In this document: piece after piece, positions 54,550 to 63,274 of the stretch
Layout: every line of letters starts with the position of its first letter
How positions within the stretch are numbered: the stretch's first letter is position 1
NCBI GenBank assembly: GCA_020446505.1
Contig: JAGREN010000025.1
Location: forward strand, 1-64,000
DNA from: Novosphingobium sp.
Lineage (GTDB): Bacteria > Pseudomonadota > Alphaproteobacteria > Sphingomonadales > Sphingomonadaceae
Length of the DNA: 64,000 nt
Direction of reading: 5' to 3'
Position numbers and translations under genes: made by a program
Notes under the pieces: model-generated
The model's input: the letters and a program-made list of their open reading frames with translations, nothing else
What the model was told of the DNA's origin: nothing
Database searches by the model: none

Positions 54550-56031
54550 TCAGCCCTTCTCCTGCTCCATCGCTGCTATCCGCTCTTCGCGTAGCCGGCT
54601 GCGCCGCGCCTTGCCCATCTCGTCCCGTAACGGCTGATCGGTGAATTCGATGGTCCGGGGTAGCTTGTAGGCGACGAGGTTCTCTGCCGCGAATGCAAGC
54701 AGATCGTCCACACTGGCCTCAGTGCCCGGTTCAAGCCGGACGATTGCATGGACGACTGCGCCCATGTCAGCATGTGGCAGGCCGATAACGATCGCTTCGG
54801 CCACGTCGGGATGGCCCAGCAGCGCGGATTCGACCTCGGCAGGATAGATGTTGTGCCCGCCTGAAAGGATCAGGTCGGTGCGCCGGTCGGCAATGAAGAG
54901 AAAGCCGTCCTCGTCCACACGGCCGTGATCGCCGAGGCTTTCGAAACCATCCGGCAGCCTCCGCGATTCGGCGCCGACATAGTGATAGTTCGCCGTCTCG
55001 GGCGTGACTCCTTCGCGGCGCATGTAGATTTCGCCGACTTCGCCGGGCGGCAGGCTCTCACCGTCCGGCCCGACAATGCGGATTTCACCGCCGACGCAGC
55101 GGCCCACCGATCCGGGGCGCTCCAGCCAGTCCAGACCGCCGATCTGGGTTGTCGCGAAGCCTTCCGAGCCGCCGTAGATCTCCCAGACACGCTCGGGGCC
55201 CAGCCAGTCGATCCAGAACCGCTTGAGCGTGGGCGGCATCGGCGCCGCCGTGTGCCAGACGGCCCGGAGCGAGGACATGTCGTGGCTGTCCAGAACCGTG
55301 CGCGGCAGGCGCGCGATGCGATTCATCGTGGTTGGCACCAAGGTCACCCACTCGACTCGGAACTGCTCGACCAGATCGAGGAATCGCTCGGCGTCGAACT
55401 TCTCCATGCCGACGACCGAACAGCCGTTTATCAGGCCGATGTGCGCGGTCGCGAAGGGAAAGTTGTGGTAGAGCGGCCCGGCATTGAGCAGGACGCCATC
55501 TTCGGGAATGCCGAGCTGGGCGAAATTCGCGCTGTCCATCCTGGCGGGGCCGTGATCGACGATCAGCTTGGGCCGCCCGGTCGAGCCGCCCGATGTCATC
55601 ACTTTCCAGCAGGGGGAAACCCGCGTTTCGAACGGTGAGCCGTCCGGGTGATCCACACCGAATTGCGGGGGAAGCGCATCCAGCGCCACACGCAATGCGG
55701 GCTCGGCGGCGATGACGGCGCGCGGCTCCGCAAGCGCGATCACGCCTTCGAGTTCCGCGCGCGGCAGGCGGGAGGAAACCATCGTGGGCGTCGCGCCGAT
55801 CTTCCACAGCGCGAAGGTCAGCTCGAACAGGGCGTTGCTGTTGGGCAAGGCGAGCACGACGCGGTCGCCCACGCCGATGCCCGCAGCCGAAAGCGCGCGT
55901 CCGCGCCGACGCGCCCTGTCTGCCAGTCCGCCCCATGTGACGACGTCGTCGCCGTGGCGGATTGCCCATCTGTCTTCGCCAAGCCGCGCGGCATTGCTTT
56001 CGGGCAGGTCGCCCAGAAGAATCTCAGCCAT
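54550..56031 (-). CDS. Acyl-CoA synthetase (AMP-binding family)
   Basis: The 493-residue ANL-family ligase shows the P-loop VMTSGGSTGRPKLI and the A5 motif YGGSEGFATTQ. The hinge region is LGDHGRVDEDGFLFIADRRTD and the C-terminal catalytic lysine is in DEMGKARRSRL. It activates a carboxylate as acyl-AMP and then acyl-CoA; specificity is unknown, and its overall form resembles ligases for steroid side-chain or aromatic acids. It lies in a minus-strand run with the two amidohydrolase genes upstream, 27 bases from the next. Confidence 0.9.
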   Translation of the reverse strand: MAEILLGDLPESNAARLGEDRWAIRHGDDVVTWGGLADRARRRGRALSAAGIGVGDRVVLALPNSNALFELTFALWKIGATPTMVSSRLPRAELEGVIALAEPRAVIAAEPALRVALDALPPQFGVDHPDGSPFETRVSPCWKVMTSGGSTGRPKLIVDHGPARMDSANFAQLGIPEDGVLLNAGPLYHNFPFATAHIGLINGCSVVGMEKFDAERFLDLVEQFRVEWVTLVPTTMNRIARLPRTVLDSHDMSSLRAVWHTAAPMPPTLKRFWIDWLGPERVWEIYGGSEGFATTQIGGLDWLERPGSVGRCVGGEIRIVGPDGESLPPGEVGEIYMRREGVTPETANYHYVGAESRRLPDGFESLGDHGRVDEDGFLFIADRRTDLILSGGHNIYPAEVESALLGHPDVAEAIVIGLPHADMGAVVHAIVRLEPGTEASVDDLLAFAAENLVAYKLPRTIEFTDQPLRDEMGKARRSRLREERIAAMEQEKG

Positions 56032-56058
56032 CGCTTGCCCTGCGCCCGAACGGCCGCA

Positions 56059-57318
56059 TTAGTGCAGGCCGACGACCTCGTATTCCTCGCCGCGCAGTTC
56101 CTTGCGGGTCTTGAGCAGCAGGGGCGCGCGCACGTCGTCGGGGATCTCGTCGGCGCTCACCGGCTTCGCCACATCCTTCGGCATCACGCCCAGCCTGGCC
56201 GCGAGCGGCTTGAGGGCTTCCATGTCGAAGTTGTAGAGCTTGGCTGCATTGCCGCCCAGCATGGCGCGCACTTCGGCTTCGGGCAGGTCGTGGAACGCTA
56301 CCCGCATCGCCATGCGCGAGTCCGGATAGGTGCCTTCGAGGTGCGGATAGTCGCTGCCCCACAGCACATGCTCCACGCCCAGTTCATAGCGTCCGTCGAT
56401 TTCCTTGCGGCCGGGGAAGCTCGCTCCGTAATAGCAGTTGCGCTTGGCGTAGAAGCTGGGCGCTTCGGGCAGGACGTCGGCATCGTCGAAATGCAGTTCG
56501 CCGGCATTGCCGTGGCGCATCGAGCGCCAGATGCCGTCCATGCCATCGAGGACCGGCATGACCCAGTCGCAACCTGCTTCGGTGACGATGAAGCGCAGCT
56601 TGGGGAACCGCTCGAACACGCCACCCCAGATCAGGCTCTTGAAGTTGCGCTGCGAGAAGAACATCATCTCGTTGAACCACAGCGCCATCGAGCCGGGGTG
56701 CTTGCCATAGTCGGGCGCGCCGCCGCCGGAATGCTGGTTGATGGTGATGTCGTGATCCTGAATCGCGGCCCACAGCCTGTCGTATTCACGGCTCATCAGC
56801 GGCGGCACGACGTTCCACATGTCGTCGGGCGGGGACGGCAGCAGCACGCCGCCGCGCAGCCCTTCCTTGGCTACCCATTCGACGGTCTTGATCGCATCGT
56901 CGATGTCGTTGAGGTGCATCAGCGCGATACCCGCGCGCCGTTCGGGTGCTTCGTCGCAGAAGTCCTTCAGCCAGCGATTGTGCGCCTCCGCACCTGCCTT
57001 TTGCAGTTCATAGACTTCAGGCTTGGGCGGGGGCGAGAGGTGGAACGCGGCCGGATAGAATGGCGGCACCGTGTTCGGGAAGATGATTTCGCCGCAGGTG
57101 CCATCGGCATCGAGGTCGGCAAGGCGCACCTCGGTTTCCCAGTTTTTGTGCTTCTTGGACTGGAGCGGCATCATCCCGCTCTTCCGGCCCGAGCGGAATT
57201 CGTCGAACTTGTCGCGATACTTGGGGTCGAGATACTCGCGGTAGGTCGCGTGACTGGCGCCAGCATGCGAATCCGCGGTGATGCAGATGTAGGGCTCGTC
57301 GGAGTAGGTCTCGGTCAT
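56059..57318 (-). CDS. ACMSD-like amidohydrolase (Amidohydro_2)
   Basis: The 419-residue protein of the ACMSD/gamma-resorcylate decarboxylase superfamily has a TADSHAG N-terminal motif (D-x-H rather than H-x-H), INQHSGGGAPDYG, a GVFERFPKLRFIVTEAGCDW strand and the late aspartate in LWGSDYPHLEG. Members catalyse non-oxidative decarboxylation or C-C hydrolysis of cyclic acids. The reaction here is not known. The promoter region carries a 7-bp dyad. It is one of two such proteins in the cluster. Confidence 0.85.
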   Translation of the reverse strand: MTETYSDEPYICITADSHAGASHATYREYLDPKYRDKFDEFRSGRKSGMMPLQSKKHKNWETEVRLADLDADGTCGEIIFPNTVPPFYPAAFHLSPPPKPEVYELQKAGAEAHNRWLKDFCDEAPERRAGIALMHLNDIDDAIKTVEWVAKEGLRGGVLLPSPPDDMWNVVPPLMSREYDRLWAAIQDHDITINQHSGGGAPDYGKHPGSMALWFNEMMFFSQRNFKSLIWGGVFERFPKLRFIVTEAGCDWVMPVLDGMDGIWRSMRHGNAGELHFDDADVLPEAPSFYAKRNCYYGASFPGRKEIDGRYELGVEHVLWGSDYPHLEGTYPDSRMAMRVAFHDLPEAEVRAMLGGNAAKLYNFDMEALKPLAARLGVMPKDVAKPVSADEIPDDVRAPLLLKTRKELRGEEYEVVGLH

Positions 57319-57340
57319 TAGGTCTGTCCTCTCGCAATGC

Positions 57341-57370
57341 GACGAATTGAATAAGTGTCAATTATTCGTC
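57341..57370. promoter_or_regulatory. Dyad upstream of the ACMSD-like gene, candidate operator
   Basis: GACGAAT, a 16-base spacer and ATTCGTC form a 7-bp perfect inverted repeat. Inside it is a second dyad, AATTG-N9-CAATT. It starts 23 bases before the ATG at 57318 and fills most of the 75-base gap between two same-strand genes, suggesting a separately controlled promoter for the 57.3-54.5 kb transcript. Confidence 0.45.
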
Positions 57371-57393
57371 CACGGGGCCTTTGGAGTCAAGTT

Positions 57394-59112
57394 TTATGCG
57401 GGTGTCACTATCGCGCCCGGCAGCTTTCCGGTCAGTTCGCCATTCAGCACGATCGGCTCGCCGTTGACCACGGTGGCGTAAACGCCCTTGCCATAGGCCT
57501 TGTAGCGCCCGACGCCGCCGGGAAGGTCTTTCACGAAATCCTTGCGCAGCGGGCCGATCTCGTCCTCGTCGAACACCATGATGTCGGCCCAGCCGCCCAC
57601 GCGCAGCGTGCCGCGATCGTGGAAGCCGAGGATGCCGGCGGGCACCTGCGTGATCTGGCGCACGCCTTCTTCCAGCGACCAGACCTTGCGTTCACGCACC
57701 CAGACGCCGAGGAAATAGCTCGACCAGTCGGCCTGATCGTCCTTGGCAAGGTGCGCGCCGCCGTCGGAGGTGCCGATCAGCATGCGCGGATCGGTCTGCG
57801 TCGCGGCAACGGATGCATCCCATTCCGGCCCGGTCATGCGCCAGCGCAGCTTGGTGGCGAAATCGTCGGCCAATGCGAGGTCCAGCGCGAAATCGCCCGG
57901 TGCCTTGCCTGCTTCCTCGGCAAGCTGGGCGATGGACTTGTTCTGGTGCTTTTCCTCGGGGAGCGTGGGCGAGCTTTCCACGAAGACCACCGGCCATTGG
58001 GGCGGGGGGATGATCGTGCCCTTCGACGGATCGGTGTTGGGGTTCTCGATCCCGAAGCGCATCTGCTCGCGCGCTTCGCTGTCTCTCAGCAGAGCGCGCC
58101 TGCCCTCGATGGGCATCTTGGTCATCGCGTGCCACAGACCGCAGGCCTGCCAGTGATGATTGGTCTCGTCGAAAGCCACCTGCCGGTCGAAGGGGCGGGC
58201 GATCAGCATCGAGTAGAACGGGGTGCCGGCTTCCTGCGCCTCGTCGAGTCGCTCCTTCGCCGCTTCCCAGCCGGAGCCGGGGACGTCGATCTTGCTCTTG
58301 CCGCCAAGTCCCTGGACGATGACCGGCAGGCCGCTCGCCTTGGCAAGGGCCACGATCATGTCATGGTCGTCGCTCGACTGGCCGCGGATCGTGCCTTCGG
58401 GAAGGAAGCAGATCGAGCCGCTGCCGGACTTGCCTGCCGCCTCTGCCAGCCGCAGCAGTTCGTCGCGACTGGCGAGGCGCGATGGCACCGGGCGGTTCTG
58501 CGTGTCGAGATGGGTGCCCAGCAGCGAGGTCGAAAAGCCTGCCGCGCCGGCCTTCATGGCTTCCGACACGATCTCGCACATCTGCACGATCTCGTCTTCG
58601 GTCGCTTCGCGCTGCCACGCGTCTTCACCCATGACCCAGCGGCGCACGTTCGAGTGGCCGACATAACAGGCGAAATTTATGCCGAGATTTCCGTGCAGTA
58701 ACGAAAGAAATTCATCGAAAGTCTCGAACTTGTCGAACTTCACGCCGTTGAGCGCGATGGGGTCCATGTCCTCGACGCGAGCGAAGATGTTCTTGATGTA
58801 CTCGCGATCTGCCGCCCTCACCGGAGCAGCGGAAAATCCGCAGTTGCCGCCAAGCACGGTCGTCACCCCGTGGAAGCACGACATGGTCGCATAGGGATCG
58901 AAAGTGATCTGCGGATCGTAGTGCGTGTGGGCATCGACGATGCCGGGCGCGACGATCTTTCCGGTCGCGTCGATTTCCTCTTTCGCGGTGTCACCGTCCA
59001 GCCGCGCCATGCGCGCGATCTTGCCGTCCTTGATGCCGATGTCGATGCGCCGCCTGGGAAGGCCGGTCCCATCGACGACTGTGCCGCCACGCACGATCAG
59101 GTCGTATTCCAT
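57394..59112 (-). CDS. D-aminoacylase-like amidohydrolase (second copy)
   Basis: The 572-residue paralogue of the 50871-52619 product has DAHTHYDPQITFDP, GGNCGFSAAP, VGHSNVRRWVMG and GTSDGGAHL. As in its paralogue, the T-H-x-R element of true D-aminoacylases is absent (SICFLPEGTIRGQ instead), so the substrate is probably not an N-acyl-D-amino acid. The ATG at 59112 is chosen because the amidohydrolase fold begins there (MEYDLIVRGGTVVDGTG), with GGAGAG just upstream. It is divergent from another amidohydrolase across 232 bases. Confidence 0.85.
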   Translation of the reverse strand: MEYDLIVRGGTVVDGTGLPRRRIDIGIKDGKIARMARLDGDTAKEEIDATGKIVAPGIVDAHTHYDPQITFDPYATMSCFHGVTTVLGGNCGFSAAPVRAADREYIKNIFARVEDMDPIALNGVKFDKFETFDEFLSLLHGNLGINFACYVGHSNVRRWVMGEDAWQREATEDEIVQMCEIVSEAMKAGAAGFSTSLLGTHLDTQNRPVPSRLASRDELLRLAEAAGKSGSGSICFLPEGTIRGQSSDDHDMIVALAKASGLPVIVQGLGGKSKIDVPGSGWEAAKERLDEAQEAGTPFYSMLIARPFDRQVAFDETNHHWQACGLWHAMTKMPIEGRRALLRDSEAREQMRFGIENPNTDPSKGTIIPPPQWPVVFVESSPTLPEEKHQNKSIAQLAEEAGKAPGDFALDLALADDFATKLRWRMTGPEWDASVAATQTDPRMLIGTSDGGAHLAKDDQADWSSYFLGVWVRERKVWSLEEGVRQITQVPAGILGFHDRGTLRVGGWADIMVFDEDEIGPLRKDFVKDLPGGVGRYKAYGKGVYATVVNGEPIVLNGELTGKLPGAIVTPA

Positions 59113-59199
59113 AGCTCTCTCCGGCTTGTCTTTATGATTGCTGCAAAGGCTATCGCTTCGCCGCCGGATTGGAAGCGGCAATGCGACGCAATCGCGCAA

Positions 59200-59213
59200 T
59201 CCATATTTACGGA
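59200..59213. promoter_or_regulatory. Candidate regulator site TCCATATTTACGGA
   Basis: This imperfect palindrome in the divergent amidohydrolase gap differs at two positions from the perfect palindrome TCCGTAATTACGGA at 61077-61090. Both are followed by a similar A-rich ATGC and GCCG context. The pair is a candidate binding site for the cluster's IclR-type regulator; that link is inference. Confidence 0.45.
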
Positions 59214-59344
59214 ACATGCCTTGCCGCGTCACGCACAGGTTGACTCGGGGCGGGGGAAGGCAGAGCCTCACCGTCATAAATCGCGCTGCCGCCCAAGCGA
59301 CAAGACGGCGCGAACCTGTAAGGATTTCGAGAGGAGACAGACCG

Positions 59345-60478
59345 ATGCAACTGGTCGATGCAGATGCCCATGTGAACCCGGTCCCGACGTTCTGGGACGA
59401 ATACCTGCCGAAGAAATTCGCCGGTCGCGGCCCCAAATTCGTTGCTGGCGGGCCAGACGACAAGACCGATTTCATGGAGTTCGAAGGCACGCGCAAGCCG
59501 ATCAACCTGCAATCGGCGACGTCGGGTCAGGGCAAGAATTTCAAGACCGAAGGTAAGATGGACCTGTTTCGAGCAGGCAATTACGAGCCGGCCAAGCGGC
59601 TTGAGGACATGGACAAGGACGGCGTTCACACCGCCGTGATGTATGGCGGCGGGCCACTCGGCACGGCCGATAACGACCTCTATCTCGCCAGTTTCGAAGC
59701 CTACAACCGCTGGCTGGCGGACTTCTGCTCCTATGCGCCAGACCGGCTGGTCGGTGCGGCCTATCTGCCGATGCAGGACGTCAACGAGTCGATCCGCATG
59801 GCCAAGGAAGCAGCCGAGCGCGGCCTCAGGGCCGTGAACATTCCCGCCTGGCCGCAGTCCGGCCCGATCGTCGGGGGCGGCTTCGGCGCGCAGGTGCTGG
59901 CGCTGACCGGCGATCCAGACGGCAAGCTGCAATACGACGATGCGCATTTCGATCCGTTCTGGAAGACCTGCGTCGATCTCGATCTCGCCGTCACCATCCA
60001 TCTCGGGGCGCGGGTCGCCCGGCCGGGTATGATGAAATTCATGCCCCACCTCGTGATGAGCAAGCTGACCATGGCCGAACCGATCGCGATCATGCTGTTC
60101 GGCGGCGTGTTCGACCGCTTCCCGGACCTGCGTTACGGAGCGATCGAGAGCGGTTCGGGCTGGGTGGCCTTCGTTGCCGAATACATGGACGGCATCATGG
60201 ATACCCAGTCGCACTGGCTCAATCTCAAGCTCGATCTCAGGCCGAGCGAGTATTTCGATCGCAACATCTACACCTCGTTCATCCGCGACCGCGAGGGCAT
60301 CCGCAATCGCCACCTGCCGGGCGGCAAGAACATGATGTGGTCGACCGACTATCCGCACTCGGAGACGACCTGGCCCGAGTCGCAGGAATACAAGGACTTC
60401 CAGTTTGCGGGCGTGCCGCAGGACGAGATCACGCCAATCGTGCGTGACAACGCACGGCGATTCTACGGGCTGGGCTAA
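59345..60478 (+). CDS. ACMSD-like amidohydrolase (Amidohydro_2, second copy)
   Basis: The 377-residue protein begins LVDADAHVNPVPTFWDEYL, with D-x-H in place of H-x-H. It has VTIHLGARVARPGMM, a GVFDRFPDLRYGAIESGSGW strand and MMWSTDYPHSETTWPES, whose aspartate is the expected metal/catalytic residue. It is in the same family as the 56059-57318 product. GAGAGGAGAC precedes the ATG. It leads a plus-strand run of amidohydrolase, cupin, LLM oxidoreductase and SDR. Confidence 0.86.
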   Translation: MQLVDADAHVNPVPTFWDEYLPKKFAGRGPKFVAGGPDDKTDFMEFEGTRKPINLQSATSGQGKNFKTEGKMDLFRAGNYEPAKRLEDMDKDGVHTAVMYGGGPLGTADNDLYLASFEAYNRWLADFCSYAPDRLVGAAYLPMQDVNESIRMAKEAAERGLRAVNIPAWPQSGPIVGGGFGAQVLALTGDPDGKLQYDDAHFDPFWKTCVDLDLAVTIHLGARVARPGMMKFMPHLVMSKLTMAEPIAIMLFGGVFDRFPDLRYGAIESGSGWVAFVAEYMDGIMDTQSHWLNLKLDLRPSEYFDRNIYTSFIRDREGIRNRHLPGGKNMMWSTDYPHSETTWPESQEYKDFQFAGVPQDEITPIVRDNARRFYGLG

Positions 60479-60483
60479 GGGCG

Positions 60484-61083
60484 ATGGCAAGCGGCGCGAC
60501 GCTCGATGCCGAAAATGCCGCGTTGATCCGCGAGGAAGGGCGCGCGGGTGGTTTCGTCATCACCCGCGCCGCCGATGCCGAGCCGATGCGGCCCAGGAAG
60601 CCGCGCGGCGTCGCCGATCCGGCAGCCATGCTGCACCCGGCGACCCTCAAGGGGCTTCAGCAGATGCGCGAGGATACCGGCGTGCCCGGCGCCGCTGCGC
60701 GGGTGCTGTTCAGTTCGGAAAAGCTGCATGTCTCCTATGCCTGGTTCAAGAGCGGCTATCCGCTGCCGCTCCATTCGCACGATGCCGATTGCTACTACCT
60801 GATCGTCGGTGGCGCGATGAAGGTCGGGACCGAGGTGCTTGAAAAAGGTGACGGGGTGATGATCCCGGCTGGCGCTCCGTATACTGTCACGCCGCTCGAT
60901 GAAGGCGTGGAATTCATCGAGTTCCGCAATGCCGAGGACTACGACACGAACTTCCGGTCGAAGAGCGAGACCTACTGGGATCGCATAGCCGCGACTCGCG
61001 AGGAACGAGGGCCGATCTGGGCGGAGGAACCGCAGCCGGTGGGCTTCATCTCCGTGCCCGGTGCCGCCAAGCGAAATCCGTAA
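60484..61083 (+). CDS. Cupin-domain protein
   Basis: The 199-residue protein has one cupin barrel in its second half. The first cupin motif reads LPLHSHDADCYYLIVGGAMKV, split as PLHSHD and YYLIVGG, and the second GDGVMIPAGAPYTVTPLDEG. The metal ligands H, H and E/D are only partly apparent. The N-terminal part (to about residue 75) is of unknown fold. It follows the amidohydrolase by five bases, so it is co-expressed; an isomerase, dioxygenase or binding role is possible. Confidence 0.8.
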   Translation: MASGATLDAENAALIREEGRAGGFVITRAADAEPMRPRKPRGVADPAAMLHPATLKGLQQMREDTGVPGAAARVLFSSEKLHVSYAWFKSGYPLPLHSHDADCYYLIVGGAMKVGTEVLEKGDGVMIPAGAPYTVTPLDEGVEFIEFRNAEDYDTNFRSKSETYWDRIAATREERGPIWAEEPQPVGFISVPGAAKRNP

Positions 61084-61090
61084 TTACGGA
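61077..61090. promoter_or_regulatory. Candidate regulator site TCCGTAATTACGGA (perfect palindrome)
   Basis: This 14-bp perfect palindrome straddles the cupin stop codon, 88 bases before the LLM oxidoreductase ATG. A near copy is at 59200-59213. The 95-base gap that follows could hold an internal promoter for the LLM-SDR pair. Confidence 0.5.
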
Positions 61091-61178
61091 AAAATGCTGC
61101 CGTGCGGGGCAGCGCTTGCCGCCAGTTCCCACAGAGGAATAGGCTGCGCACGAGAGAGAAAGCTGAGAGGAGCCTGAT

Positions 61179-62390
61179 ATGGAACTTGGACTGCTTTACG
61201 AATTCGATTGTCCGCAGCCGTGGGCCGACCAGCACCCCTGGGGCCAGCGCGAGGCCGAGCGCAAGATCTATCCCGAAGCGATCGAGCAGATCGTGCTTGC
61301 CGACAAGGTGGGTTTCGAGGCGGTCTGGCTGGTCGAACACCACTTCCGCGAAAATCGCTCTCACATGCCGTGCAACACGGCGGTGCTGGGCGCGCTGTCG
61401 CAGATCACCGAGCGCATCAAGCTCGGTTTTGGCGTTGCCCTGATGCCGCACGAATTCAACCACCCCGCCCGCATCGCCGAGAACGTCGCCACCGTCGACA
61501 TGCTGTCGAAGGGCAGGGCGATCTGGGGCATGGGCCGCTCGACGCCGATGGAGCAGCTTGCCTTCGGGGTCGATATTCCCGCCAGCAAGGAAAAGATGAA
61601 GGCGTCTGCCCGCACCGTCGTCGGGATGTGGGAGCAGCAGTATTACGAAGAGGACTCGGAATACCTGAAATTCCCGGCGCGCATGGTTACGCCCAAGCCT
61701 TACCAGTATCCGCACCCGCCGGCATGGATGGCGGCAAGCTCGGAATCGAGCGCGGTGATGGCGGGCGAGAATGGCTGCGGCCTGCTGTGCTTCTCGATCA
61801 TGCAGCCGCTCACGCGCCTGAAAGAGATCATCGACGCCTATCACAAGGCGCAGGAAACCGCCGTTCCGCTGACCAGCGTGCATACCAACAAGGTCGGCGT
61901 CTACACGCTCGTCCACTGCGCCGAGAGCCGTGACACCTTCGAGACCGACCGCGTCTGGGATTCGATGTGGTGGTGGTACAAGGGCTTGGCCGAATTCCAC
62001 CTCAAGTGGGAAATGGCGCACCTGTCGGAAGAGCAGCAGAAGCAGGCTTTCCCGGTGCTCGACGCCCAGCGGCGCGGCGAGTTCGACGTCACCGAGTTCG
62101 ACCGCGAGGACATGGTCATCGTCGGCACGCCGGACGAATGCCTGCGCAAGCTGGCCCGCTATGACGAGATCGGCGTCGACCAGGTGCTGTGCTATCTCAA
62201 CTTCGGCTACCTGCCGCACCGCGCAGTGCTGAAATCGATCGAATTGCTGGGGACCTATGTGATCCCCGAGCTTCAGAAGATGGGCAAAAGCGGCGTCGCC
62301 AACAGCCTGACGGCAGGCATCAAGCAGGCCGAGAAATCGATAACCGAACAGAACTGGGCAAAAACGCCCGAAGCACCCGTGGGAGGATGA
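61179..62390 (+). CDS. Luciferase-like (LLM) flavin monooxygenase
   Basis: The 403-residue bacterial-luciferase-family protein contains the EHHFREN segment and the N-x-A-x-L-G block (CNTAVLGALSQITERIKLG) typical of FMNH2-dependent monooxygenases. A RAIWGMGRSTPMEQLAFG flavin-binding strand follows. It is distinct from the shorter LLM protein at 45657. Family members include type II Baeyer-Villiger and limonene/alkane-type oxygenases, so insertion of oxygen next to a carbonyl is plausible. A flavin reductase partner is not seen in the window. It is coupled to the SDR gene. Confidence 0.85.
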   Translation: MELGLLYEFDCPQPWADQHPWGQREAERKIYPEAIEQIVLADKVGFEAVWLVEHHFRENRSHMPCNTAVLGALSQITERIKLGFGVALMPHEFNHPARIAENVATVDMLSKGRAIWGMGRSTPMEQLAFGVDIPASKEKMKASARTVVGMWEQQYYEEDSEYLKFPARMVTPKPYQYPHPPAWMAASSESSAVMAGENGCGLLCFSIMQPLTRLKEIIDAYHKAQETAVPLTSVHTNKVGVYTLVHCAESRDTFETDRVWDSMWWWYKGLAEFHLKWEMAHLSEEQQKQAFPVLDAQRRGEFDVTEFDREDMVIVGTPDECLRKLARYDEIGVDQVLCYLNFGYLPHRAVLKSIELLGTYVIPELQKMGKSGVANSLTAGIKQAEKSITEQNWAKTPEAPVGG

Positions 62391-62392
62391 GC

Positions 62393-63229
62393 ATGGATTT
62401 TACTATCGACCAACTGATGGACCTTAAGGGCAAGCGTGTCCTTATCGTCGGCGGCGGCCAGGGCAACGGCGAGGCAACCGCTCATGTCCTCGCCACGTTC
62501 GGCGCGAATGTCGCGATCCTCGACCTCGAGCTGGACCGTGCACAGCATGTCGCCAAGGACCTCGAAGCGCGCGGCGTCTCGTCCTATGCGATCAGCTGCG
62601 ACGTGCTTGTCGAGGACCAACTGGTCAAGGCCATCGAAAAGGTCGATACCGAATTCGGCCCGCTCGACAGCATGGTCTGCATCATCGGCATGGCCGGATG
62701 GGCGCAGATCACCGACATGACGACAGAAATCTGGGATCTCGATCACCAGCGCAACCTGCGGTATTTCTTCTGGGCGGCGCGCGAGTTCGCCAAGCGGGTC
62801 ATTGCTCGTAACGGCAAGGCCAACATCTGTGCTCTGGCTTCCATCGACGGCATTCGCGGTTCGGCGGTTCATGCTTCCTACGGTGCCGCCAAGGCCGGCC
62901 TGATCCATCTGGCCAAGACCATGGCGATCGAGTGGTCGGGCAGGGGCATCCGCGTGAACGTCGTCGCGCCCGGCTCGATCATCACGCCGCGCATTCCCGA
63001 GGGCACGCAGGCGTCCGAGGCCAACATGAATGCGCACGTTCCGATGGTTCGTCGCGGCACCACGACCGAAATCGCCAAAGCGGTCTGCTTCTTCATTTCC
63101 GACCTGTCGTCGTTCGTGACCGGTCAGGTTCTGGCAGTCGATGGCGGCTACACCGCGAACGGCTGGCCGGGCATGATGGAATCGATGAGCCGCATCAAGG
63201 TCGGCGGCACCATGGGCGTCGACGAGTAA
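62393..63229 (+). CDS. Short-chain dehydrogenase/reductase
   Basis: The 278-residue SDR has the cofactor motif VGGGQGNGEATAHVL and an acidic ILDLELDR end favouring NAD. The catalytic Ser is in ALASIDGIRG and the Y-x3-K in ASYGAAKAGLIHL. The start at 62393 is preferred: GGGAGG lies six bases upstream, whereas the overlapping ATG at 62387 directly abuts it. It ends the plus-strand run and is convergent with the IclR gene. Confidence 0.88.
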   Translation: MDFTIDQLMDLKGKRVLIVGGGQGNGEATAHVLATFGANVAILDLELDRAQHVAKDLEARGVSSYAISCDVLVEDQLVKAIEKVDTEFGPLDSMVCIIGMAGWAQITDMTTEIWDLDHQRNLRYFFWAAREFAKRVIARNGKANICALASIDGIRGSAVHASYGAAKAGLIHLAKTMAIEWSGRGIRVNVVAPGSIITPRIPEGTQASEANMNAHVPMVRRGTTTEIAKAVCFFISDLSSFVTGQVLAVDGGYTANGWPGMMESMSRIKVGGTMGVDE

Positions 63230-63240
63230 GCAATCGACAG

Positions 63241-63274
63241 CGCGCTGGTCAGGCTTCCGGGCCGAACCAGCGCG
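63241..63274. terminator. Hairpin between SDR and IclR genes
   Basis: CGCGCTGGT (63241-63249) pairs with ACCAGCGCG (63266-63274), with an inner GGC/GCC pairing, just past the SDR stop. It overlaps the last codons of the IclR gene. TTATTCCTT follows on the plus strand, a weak T-rich tail, so it probably terminates the plus-strand operon. Confidence 0.5.

Noticed and set aside
55648..57321. Open frame of over 550 codons antisense to the acyl-CoA ligase and the ACMSD-like gene
   Set aside because: It spans two real genes on the other strand and shows no family motif or ribosome-binding site.
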